Source: JACDAE01 sp963744875
Lineage (GTDB): Bacteria > Chloroflexota > Ktedonobacteria > Ktedonobacterales > Ktedonobacteraceae
DNA length: 64,000 nt
Assembly: GCA_963744875.1 (NCBI GenBank)
Contig: CAVUVQ010000020.1
Location: 310,001-374,000, forward strand
Direction of reading: 5' to 3'
The translations under genes and the position numbers were made by a program. Below the pieces are notes generated by a model, which saw only the letters and a list, made by a program, of their open reading frames with translations, searched no databases and had not been told where the DNA came from. Below, one piece after another: positions 7,120 to 13,525 of this stretch (positions within the stretch are counted from its first letter, which is position 1; every line of letters starts with the position of its first letter).

Positions 7120-8874
7120 ATGGTAGTTACCTTGCATGGTATTCCAGCAGCTCCCGGAATAGTCGTAGGAAGTTGTATTCTTTACAATTCCAGGCCACCT
7201 CTAGTGCCACAAGAAACTATTCTGCCAGAGTCGCTGGCCGCCGAAAGGATGCGACTTACAAAGGCGATAGAAGAGGCCGCAATAGAGGTCAAACAACTGT
7301 ATGAGCAGGTATACGTCAAATTTGGGAAAGAAGAGGCAGCAATCTTCGAAGCTCATCTTATGATCTTAGAAGATGAAACATTATTGGCAGGTGCTTATCA
7401 GCGCATGGAAGAAAAGCTAATGAACGCTGAAAAAGCGCTCTGGGATACAGCCGAGGAGTTCGTGGAAATTATGGCGGGTCTCAGCGACAGCTATTTTCAG
7501 GCACGGGCTACCGACATTGACGATATTCGCTTGCGCATCATTTCTCATTTACAGGGACGCCCTCATAATGCGTTAGACCATTTAACGCGCCCTGTCATCA
7601 TCGCTGCGCACGATTTAATGCCCTCGGAGACAGCGGGACTAAATCGTGAGATGGTTCTTGGATTAATTACCGAGCAAGGCGGGCCTACTTCACATACCGC
7701 CATTCTTGCCCGACAACTCGGTATCCCTGCTATTGTTGGGGTTGCTGGCCTCATTCCTACTCTTTATACCACCGAGCATCTTAGCATCACGGTAGCACTG
7801 GACGGTAGCACTGGAACCATTATAATTAATCCAGATCGGGAGGACGTTGCTCAGTATCAGTTGATGCAGGAAACCTATCGTCAACAGCAAACGCAGTTAC
7901 AGACGCTGCGCACCCTTGCCGCTCGCACGCCCGATGGTTTCACAATCGAAATGGCGGCAAACATAGGACGCTATCAAGATGCTGGCCCTGCGGTTGAAGC
8001 CGGTGCCGAAGGTGTCGGACTCTTCCGCACCGAGTTTCTCTTCCTGGATCGTCGCGATCCTCCTACGGAAGAAGAGCAAATGGCAGCCTATCATCACGTC
8101 CTGGAAGCGTTTGATGGCAAGCAGGTTATTGTGAGAACGCTCGATATTGGCGGCGACAAAAGTATTCCTTATCTACCACAGATGCAAGAAAATAATCCGT
8201 TTTTAGGTCTGCGCGGTATTCGACTCTGCCTGCATGAAAAATATCTGCACCTCTTCCAAACCCAACTACGTGCACTTTTACGGGCAGCCGGGCAGAGTTC
8301 CACCCCATTATGGATTATGTTTCCTATGGTCTGTGACGTGCGTGAGGTACGTAAAGCAAAAGCGTTACTCATGGAGATCGAGTCAGAGTTGCTGCTTGAA
8401 GGAAAGTTAAAGGGGGCCATGCATGAGAAGATACGTATAGGTATTATGGTTGAGACACCTGCTGCCGCCTTGCAGATCGATATTCTCGCCAGGGAAGCAG
8501 ATTTCTTCAGCATCGGAACCAACGATTTAGCCCAATATACGTTGGCCAGTGACCGTATGAATGCCAATCTCGCTGATCTGCACCAGCCCTTCCATCCCGC
8601 CGTCATGCGTTCCATCGAGCATATTATTTCCACCGCTCATAGGGAGCAACGCTGGGTTGGTATGTGTGGAGAGATGGCGGGTGATCCGCGTGCAACAAGC
8701 TTTTTGCTGGGATTGGGCATCAACGAGCTAAGTATGGAGTCCAACTCGTTCAACAGAGTCAAGCAAGTCATACGCAACACTACCATCAGTCAGGCCCGAG
8801 AACTGGTTCAGCGTGTGCTGCAAGCTGAAAGCGCTGAGGAGGTGGAAAGCATACTCATTTCGCAGAGTGAATGA
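7120..8874 (+). CDS. ptsI: PTS enzyme I (phosphoenolpyruvate-protein phosphotransferase)
   Basis: Full-length enzyme I, about 584 residues. Swivelling phosphohistidine domain with GGPTSHTAILARQ, active His192 from this start, close to the usual position. The PEP-binding barrel follows, with GVGLFRTEFLFLDR, the IGIMVETPAAAL segment, SIGTNDLAQYTLA and the active-site VGMCGEMAGD. It takes phosphate from PEP and gives it to HPr (1740-2006), releasing pyruvate. A GTG at 7108 in frame is an alternative start, but GTGAGGG then serves as ribosome site for the ATG at 7120. It follows E2 by about 80 bp with no clear terminator between, so it probably shares the dehydrogenase promoter: PEP-derived pyruvate and a pyruvate-type dehydrogenase in one operon. 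Confidence 0.95.
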   Translation: MVVTLHGIPAAPGIVVGSCILYNSRPPLVPQETILPESLAAERMRLTKAIEEAAIEVKQLYEQVYVKFGKEEAAIFEAHLMILEDETLLAGAYQRMEEKLMNAEKALWDTAEEFVEIMAGLSDSYFQARATDIDDIRLRIISHLQGRPHNALDHLTRPVIIAAHDLMPSETAGLNREMVLGLITEQGGPTSHTAILARQLGIPAIVGVAGLIPTLYTTEHLSITVALDGSTGTIIINPDREDVAQYQLMQETYRQQQTQLQTLRTLAARTPDGFTIEMAANIGRYQDAGPAVEAGAEGVGLFRTEFLFLDRRDPPTEEEQMAAYHHVLEAFDGKQVIVRTLDIGGDKSIPYLPQMQENNPFLGLRGIRLCLHEKYLHLFQTQLRALLRAAGQSSTPLWIMFPMVCDVREVRKAKALLMEIESELLLEGKLKGAMHEKIRIGIMVETPAAALQIDILAREADFFSIGTNDLAQYTLASDRMNANLADLHQPFHPAVMRSIEHIISTAHREQRWVGMCGEMAGDPRATSFLLGLGINELSMESNSFNRVKQVIRNTTISQARELVQRVLQAESAEEVESILISQSE

Positions 8875-9615
8875 CTATAAATAGTGATGCCGGATTAATC
8901 TCTCTGCATGAAAAAGATCGTAAGCCGTCGTCACTTTCAGGTTGGTCGAGTTTCCCTCGACAACTGCCACTGCATAACCGAAATGCTCAAGAACGGAAGC
9001 TGTGTCAGTCCCCTGCATCTGTTCTCTTTCGGCCTGATCATATGCTTGTAAGAGTAATGATGCATGAAATGCCTGTGGGGTCTGTGCTTTCCAGATTTGA
9101 TCGCCCTGAGAGAATCCTTGCTGAATATTCCGTTGTTCACCAATCACTTGAACAATACGCTCTTCATCTTCCAATGGGACAGCCAGGATTGCACCTCCCA
9201 CGTCGCGAGCTTTTTCTATAATCTGATTCACCTGTGTCACAGAGATAAGAGGACGTGCTCCATCATGGATAAGAACGATCTCGATCTCGCCAGTTTCAAT
9301 ACGTTTGCGGAGGAATTGAAGCGCACTGTATTCCGATGCATGACGGGTATCTCCACCACGAATTACGTGTTGTACCTTCCTGCATTGAGCATGTTGTACC
9401 AATTTACTCAATTGCTCTTTCTCCTTTGCAGCTCCCACCAGGAGAATTTCGTCGACTACAGGGCAACGATCAAACACTTTTACGGAATAAAGAAATAATG
9501 GTTGCCCTTCTATAGGCAGCAGGATCTTATTCAACTGATGTCCAACTCTTTTTCCTTGTCCCGCACACAAAACAACAGAGACCACGCGTTGCAATATATT
9601 TTGTTTCTCTCCCAC
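8875..9615 (-). CDS. ispD: IspD-family CTP:alditol-phosphate cytidylyltransferase
   Basis: A 246-residue nucleotidyltransferase of the IspD/TarI family. The CTP-binding loop is CAGQGKRVG, with the family Lys in LNKILLP; HDGARPLIS, KAQTPQAFHA, GTDTASVLE and EGNSTNLKVTT are the other family motifs. IspD makes CDP-methylerythritol in isoprenoid synthesis; close relatives act on ribitol phosphate. The gene starts with GTG, preceded by AGAGGTGAG. It is convergent with enzyme I with no gap between stop codons. Its promoter carries the same operator as the PTS/dehydrogenase genes, so a role in polyol-phosphate activation is a possible alternative to housekeeping IspD. No ispF is adjacent. Confidence 0.85.
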   Translation of the reverse strand: MGEKQNILQRVVSVVLCAGQGKRVGHQLNKILLPIEGQPLFLYSVKVFDRCPVVDEILLVGAAKEKEQLSKLVQHAQCRKVQHVIRGGDTRHASEYSALQFLRKRIETGEIEIVLIHDGARPLISVTQVNQIIEKARDVGGAILAVPLEDEERIVQVIGEQRNIQQGFSQGDQIWKAQTPQAFHASLLLQAYDQAEREQMQGTDTASVLEHFGYAVAVVEGNSTNLKVTTAYDLFHAERLIRHHYL

Positions 9616-9625
9616 AGCTCACCTC

Positions 9626-9679
9626 TGTGCATATTTGCTATTTTGTGCAATTATAGCGTAGAAAATATGATGGTGTCAA
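9626..9679 (-). promoter_or_regulatory. Promoter and SorC-type operator of the ispD-like gene
   Basis: Minus strand: TTGACA (9679-9674), 18 bp spacer, perfect TATAAT (9655-9650), overlapped and followed by the operator whose plus-strand form is TGTGC-N13-TGTGCAA (9626-9650). The stretch from -10 through operator is nearly the same as at 1548-1577, including the nearby AGGTGA. Confidence 0.7.
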
Positions 9680-9770
9680 CGTAAGAAAGGGATGTGAATA
9701 GAAAAAGAGAACAGCTTATGGTAAAATGGAGGAGTCACTATTTGCACATGATTTATCTGGAGGAGAATGA

Positions 9771-10541
9771 ATGAAGAGAGTAAAAAGTCCCCTGGATACT
9801 TTTTTTCGTGAAGAGAAAGAAGGTGGAGTAGAAAGGCTGATTATGCTCAGTGATGGCATTTTTGCCATTGCGATGACGCTGCTGGTCCTGGATATCAAAC
9901 TTCCCGATGACCTCATAAAAATCGAGGAAACATGTAACAAGCATCTCTGTGTTGATCCTGGCACCTTTCACCAGGCTCTCCTGGGACTCTTCTGGCTCAC
10001 CGTCTTTTATGGGCTGACCTTTTTTGTCATTGCCAATTATTGGAGAGCAAATCGGCGTCTCATGCATCTCATCGAGCGGGTCGACTCCCGTTTTATTTCC
10101 CTCTCGCTTCTCTTTCTCGGTCTGATCGCCCTTTTCCCAGCAGCAATGAGCTTACAAAGCGTTTTTGGAGGCCACCCTGAAGCAACCATGATCTATATCC
10201 TTGTACTGGCATCATGTGGCTTTTCGATGCAGACATTATGGGTGTATGCTCTCTGGAATCATCGATTGGTCAATATAGAGATAGACCGAACAACGCTTAT
10301 CTTCAGATCAATCTATCAACTCATTTTTCCCATCTATATCTGTCTGACGTTGCTGCTCTTCTTTGTGCCGGCAGTCTGGACCACTCCATCCCTTGTTTTT
10401 ATCGCATGGCCTCCTCTTCCATTTTTAGAAAGGCTTGCCAGGTTTCTATATGAACGGCAGATGAGACGTCACCAGAAAGAACTCCCTGGAAAGGCAGAAA
10501 AAGCCTGGGCACGATCAAGAAACTCAACCATCTCCCCATAG
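9771..10541 (+). CDS. TMEM175-family (DUF1211) potassium channel-like membrane protein
   Basis: A 256-residue membrane protein. The diagnostic first helix RLIMLSDGIFAIAMTLLVLD matches the R-x-FSD-AI-x-TLLVLD signature of the prokaryotic TMEM175/DUF1211 family, whose members form potassium-selective channels. FVIANYWRANRRLMHLIERVD follows the third hydrophobic segment as in the family; five to six membrane helices can be seen, then a charged C-terminal tail (about 225-256). GGAGGAGAATGA precedes the ATG. It stands alone, divergent from the ispD-like gene. Physiological role here not shown by context. Confidence 0.8.
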   Translation: MKRVKSPLDTFFREEKEGGVERLIMLSDGIFAIAMTLLVLDIKLPDDLIKIEETCNKHLCVDPGTFHQALLGLFWLTVFYGLTFFVIANYWRANRRLMHLIERVDSRFISLSLLFLGLIALFPAAMSLQSVFGGHPEATMIYILVLASCGFSMQTLWVYALWNHRLVNIEIDRTTLIFRSIYQLIFPIYICLTLLLFFVPAVWTTPSLVFIAWPPLPFLERLARFLYERQMRRHQKELPGKAEKAWARSRNSTISP

Positions 10542-10612
10542 TGAGGTCGCCCTTCAAGGAAATCGCCAGGGAGCTACAGCCAAATCAGCCCTTGAGTGAG
10601 TGTTCAACAATG

Positions 10613-10667
10613 GTGGGTAAGATGATGGGTGATGGATAGTGTTTTCTTCAGCACATCCTTCTATACT
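10613..10667 (+). promoter_or_regulatory. STAND-type promoter a: GATG-repeat block plus TATACT box upstream of the cupin gene
   Basis: GTGGGTAAGATGATGGGTGATGG repeat block (10613-10636, given here in two overlapping halves: GGGTAAGATGATGGG and TGATGGATAGTG), then exactly 31 bp from GATGGA start to the -10 TATACT (10662-10667). No good -35. The same block in the same spacing lies upstream of hydrolase 1 (13361-13437, minus), 21021-21086 (plus) and hydrolase 2 (23518-23583, minus). Confidence 0.6.
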
Positions 10668-10690
10668 TACAGCAGGAAAGATGATTGCTT

Positions 10691-10732
10691 ATGGTATGTT
10701 GGATGGTAGAGAGCTAGCATCCAACATACCAT
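10691..10732 (+). repeat. 15-bp hairpin in the leader of the cupin transcript
   Basis: ATGGTATGTTGGATG (10691-10705) and its exact reverse complement (10718-10732) are separated by 12 bp. It lies 24 bp downstream of the TATACT box, so it would be at the 5' end of the mRNA, where it could protect the transcript. No T-run follows, so termination is unlikely. Confidence 0.55.
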
Positions 10733-10774
10733 GGAGTATTCACATGTGTTCCTCTTAAAAGGAGATTTCATCTG

Positions 10775-10849
10775 ATGAGCACACTCACCACACAAGATGG
10801 CACCAGCATTTATTACAAGGAGGTCCGACCATGTCATCCAACCCTATGA
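10775..10849 (+). pseudogene. 5' remnant of an alpha/beta hydrolase gene fused upstream of the cupin
   Basis: A 24-codon frame begins MSTLTTQDGTSIYYKE, nearly the same as the start of hydrolase 1 at 13258 (MGTLTTQDGTTIYYKD), then runs out of homology and stops inside the cupin gene. It has its own AAAGGAG site. Its Lys-Glu codons (AAGGAG) now serve as ribosome site for the cupin ATG at 10831. Together with promoter a this looks like the promoter and first 16 codons of a lost hydrolase copy, now acting as a leader reading frame for the cupin. Confidence 0.7.
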
Positions 10850-11202
10850 CGAACTTGCAGCAGCCGATCGACGAGCTTGCAGGTAAACTCAAGCGCACCG
10901 TACTCCAGCACAAAGCATCCTCAATTCCCGGAAGGGAGATCGTGCAGGTGCTCACCGAGATCCCTGCTGGCGTCGAGTCGGGCTGGCACATGCATCCAGG
11001 TGAGGAGGTTGGGTATATCATGGCCGGGACGGTGGAAATGATGATCCAGGGACAGTCCACCCTTACATTGCATACCGGCGACCCCTTCCTCATACCTCCC
11101 CGCACGCCTCACAATGCGCTGGATCTTGGTCCCGAGACGGGCCGGATGCTCTCCACCTACATCGTCGAAGTGGGGCAGCCGCTGGCGACATTCACCAACT
11201 GA
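10831..11202 (+). CDS. Cupin-domain protein
   Basis: A 123-residue single-domain cupin. Motif 1 is GWHMHPGEEVGYIMAGTVEM (His, His, Glu metal ligands) and motif 2 contains GDPFLIPPRTPHNA with the fourth ligand His. Proteins of this size are metal-binding beta-barrels with many activities (dioxygenases, isomerases, quercetinase-like); none can be assigned. ATG at 10831 has AAGGAGG upstream, which is itself part of the hydrolase remnant reading frame, so translation is likely coupled. It is read from promoter a and ends before the hairpin at 11307. No signal peptide. Confidence 0.85.
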   Translation: MSSNPMTNLQQPIDELAGKLKRTVLQHKASSIPGREIVQVLTEIPAGVESGWHMHPGEEVGYIMAGTVEMMIQGQSTLTLHTGDPFLIPPRTPHNALDLGPETGRMLSTYIVEVGQPLATFTN

Positions 11203-11306
11203 CTATCCATAGAGAAAGATGATCTGGACGCGTAACACGCCGAATTAGCAAATCTTCGATCATCTTGCGCGTAGGATGGTGACGAACACATGAATAATCT
11301 TGCTTA

Positions 11307-11353
11307 GATAGCACGAATGCTTCCCCTACATCAGGGGGAGCATTCGTGCTATC
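11307..11353 (+). terminator. Hairpin terminator after the cupin gene
   Basis: GATAGCACGAATGCT with CCCCT and a near-perfect reverse complement, 21 bp arms around a 5 bp loop (11307-11327 / 11333-11353), about 105 bp after the cupin stop. No strong T-run, so the terminator role is likely but not certain. It also lies at the 3' side of the convergent gene at 11455. Confidence 0.55.
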
Positions 11354-11454
11354 AGGTTGCATCTTCATCACATAACAATCTAATGGTGTACGGGTGCCAT
11401 TTATAAACCCGCGTGCACCCTCATCGCATCTCTTAAATGAACGTCAACAATGTC

Positions 11455-12291
11455 TTAGTGGCTTTTTTGCGATGCAGCTATAATAAGTTTGACGACATCC
11501 TGAGGATGAGAAACGGGGGATGCATGGCTGGATGGAACCTCATAGGCTTTCGCACCTATTCTCCGAGCCATAAAACGCTCAGCATCGGGATTAATCATCC
11601 TGTCATACATAGAGATCAGGCACCAGGAAGGTACCTGTTTCCAGGCAGGAGTTCCTGATGGTGTGCTGAAACACGCAGGCACGATGGGCTTTTGGACCAC
11701 TGCCAGCGCACGAGCTTCGTCTTTTCCTACGTCTTGCAAGAAATTATCAGGAAAGGCTACCGGATCAACCCAGATATATCCTTTCCGATACGAAGGAATA
11801 ACATGGCTGGACCCTGGTGGTGTAGAGAATTTGGAGGCGATATCGACGATGCTTTCACCTGCCTCTGGGGCAAATGCGGTTGTGTAGACAAGGCTGAGGA
11901 GGTTGGGAGCACCTACTCCAACATTGGTGATAATGGCTCCTCCATAGGAATGACCAACCAGGATTGTTGGGCCAGTGAGAGATGCAAACGCCTGTCGTGC
12001 TACATCAATGTCATCCTGTAGAGATGACAAGGGAATCTCAGGGGCCAGTACATTATATCCTTTCTCCTGCAATGGCGTGATCACCTTGCTCCAACTGGAG
12101 GCATCTGCATAGGCTCCATGGATGAGCAAAACGTTGATACCTGCCCCAGAGAGCTTGTTTTCGGTTAGAGATTGGGTGCTTGCGGCGTGGGCTGAGAGCA
12201 CATTTTGACCCAGAAATGCCGTTGCGGCGGCTCCGGCTCCCAGGGTTTTACAAAAATCGCGGCGAGTAGTGCTCGAAATATGTTTGAACAT
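11455..12291 (-). CDS. Tat-exported alpha/beta hydrolase
   Basis: A 278-residue alpha/beta hydrolase with an N-terminal twin-arginine signal (STTRRDFCKTLGAGAAATAF, cleavage probably near AHA-AST at residue 36), so it should be folded before export. LLIHGAYADASSW is the oxyanion-hole segment, GHSYGG (about residue 113) the nucleophile elbow with the catalytic Ser; a C-terminal SSHASPVSHP may hold the catalytic His. It resembles short esterase/'EstA-like' hydrolases common in actinobacteria. The gene is leftward, convergent with the cupin. Substrate unknown. Confidence 0.85.
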   Translation of the reverse strand: MFKHISSTTRRDFCKTLGAGAAATAFLGQNVLSAHAASTQSLTENKLSGAGINVLLIHGAYADASSWSKVITPLQEKGYNVLAPEIPLSSLQDDIDVARQAFASLTGPTILVGHSYGGAIITNVGVGAPNLLSLVYTTAFAPEAGESIVDIASKFSTPPGSSHVIPSYRKGYIWVDPVAFPDNFLQDVGKDEARALAVVQKPIVPACFSTPSGTPAWKQVPSWCLISMYDRMINPDAERFMARRIGAKAYEVPSSHASPVSHPQDVVKLIIAASQKSH

Positions 12292-12436
12292 GAATGGCTC
12301 CTCTCAAACTATGTAGAGTCAGATACTATTACAGTACGTCGCATGAAAAGCAGGAGAAACGCCTGAGATCGCCTGGAGGTGGCGTTTCTCTACAGGGTCA
12401 TCGGTCGTTGAACCTTGCGACCGAACATTGCTACCT

Positions 12437-13258
12437 CTAGGACTTCAAGAAAGATAACAGATCTTCATTGAACTCGTCCTTGTGCGTAGTGGGAAGCAGG
12501 TGGGGGGCTCCCGGATAGATTTTCAGCGTTGCATCTTTGACGATCTTGGAAGAGAGCAGAGCCGAGTCGGCAATCGGCACGAGCTGATCGTCGCCACCGT
12601 GGATAATCAGGGTCGGAATGTCGAATTTCTTAAGGTCTTCGGTGAAGTCTGTCTCGGAGAAAGCTTTGATGCAATCGAAGACACCTTTGAGACCGGCCTG
12701 CATCGACCACAGCCAGAAAATGTCCAGCAGACCTTGTGATATGTTGGAGCCAGGCCTGTTGGCACCATAGAACGCTGCACTGACATCCTTGTAGAACTGT
12801 GAGCGGTCCGCTGTGACGCCTGCACGACTCTGGTCGAACGCTTCAATGGGCATGCCGCCTGGATTAGCAGCCGTCTTGAGCATGAGTGGTGGGATCGCGT
12901 CCACCAGCATAACTTTCGCGAGGCGCGAGGTGCCGTAGCGACCAATGTAGCGGGTTACTTCTCCACCGCCTGCCGAATGACCAACCAGTAGTGCATCGTG
13001 TAGATCGAGTGTGTTGAAGAGTTCGGCCAGATCGTCCGCGTAGGTATCCATATCATTGCCGTTACCGGGCTGACTGGACCGCCCATGACCGCGACGATCG
13101 TGGGCAATAGCGCGGTAACCATGAGAGGCGACGAAGAACATCTGGTCGTCCCACGCGTCAGCGTTGAGCGGCCAGCCATGACTAAATACGACAGGCTGTC
13201 CGGTGCCCCAGTCCTTGTAATAAATAGTAGTGCCATCTTGTGTGGTAAGTGTGCCCAT
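12437..13258 (-). CDS. Alpha/beta hydrolase, non-heme chloroperoxidase/esterase type (hydrolase 1)
   Basis: About 273 residues from ATG 13258. HGWPLNADAWDDQM carries the oxyanion loop, DRRGHGRS precedes the elbow, GHSAGGGEVTRY holds the nucleophile Ser, and IIHGGDDQLVP and GAPHLLPTTH hold the Asp and His. This set is typical of cofactor-free haloperoxidases/arylesterases; natural substrates are usually unknown. The frame is open upstream to 13342 but homology with hydrolase 2 and with the remnant at 10775 starts at MGTLTTQDG. GGAG lies 9 bp before this ATG; ATG 13273 is an alternative. It is divergent from STAND1 and is preceded by promoter b. Close paralogue of 22497-23348. Confidence 0.88.
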   Translation of the reverse strand: MGTLTTQDGTTIYYKDWGTGQPVVFSHGWPLNADAWDDQMFFVASHGYRAIAHDRRGHGRSSQPGNGNDMDTYADDLAELFNTLDLHDALLVGHSAGGGEVTRYIGRYGTSRLAKVMLVDAIPPLMLKTAANPGGMPIEAFDQSRAGVTADRSQFYKDVSAAFYGANRPGSNISQGLLDIFWLWSMQAGLKGVFDCIKAFSETDFTEDLKKFDIPTLIIHGGDDQLVPIADSALLSSKIVKDATLKIYPGAPHLLPTTHKDEFNEDLLSFLKS

Positions 13259-13360
13259 AGGATGGATCTCCATTCTTGATGACTCCAGGCGTATGCCTGG
13301 AGGTGATGGTAGTTGCTGTTTCAGACCCTCTTCTTGCAACATGTCTTAGCAACTGCTGTA

Positions 13361-13437
13361 AGTATAGAAGGATGCACGAAAGAAAACACTATCCATCACC
13401 GACCATCTCACCTATCATCTCACCTATCATCTTACCC
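13361..13437 (-). promoter_or_regulatory. STAND-type promoter b upstream of hydrolase 1, divergent from STAND1
   Basis: Minus strand: three repeats (GGGTAAGATGATAGGTGA, GATGATAGGTGA, GATGGTCGGTGATGG) between 13437 and 13392, then TATACT at 13366-13361, 31 bp from the last GATGGA. The part from TGATGGATAGTG through TATACTTACAGCAG is almost identical to promoter a. STAND1 itself has a TATACT box at 13482-13487 on the plus strand. Confidence 0.65.
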
Positions 13438-13525
13438 ACACCGAGCGTCAGCAAAAGGTTCTTCCTAAGCCAGCAATCTGCTATACTAAAGGCTGAGCTG
13501 CGAAATAGCGGGAAGGAGACGACGC

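Noticed and set aside
10691..10732. Hairpin as terminator of the TMEM175-type gene
   Set aside because: It lies 150 bp after that gene, beyond promoter a, and has no T-run; a leader hairpin of the cupin message fits better.
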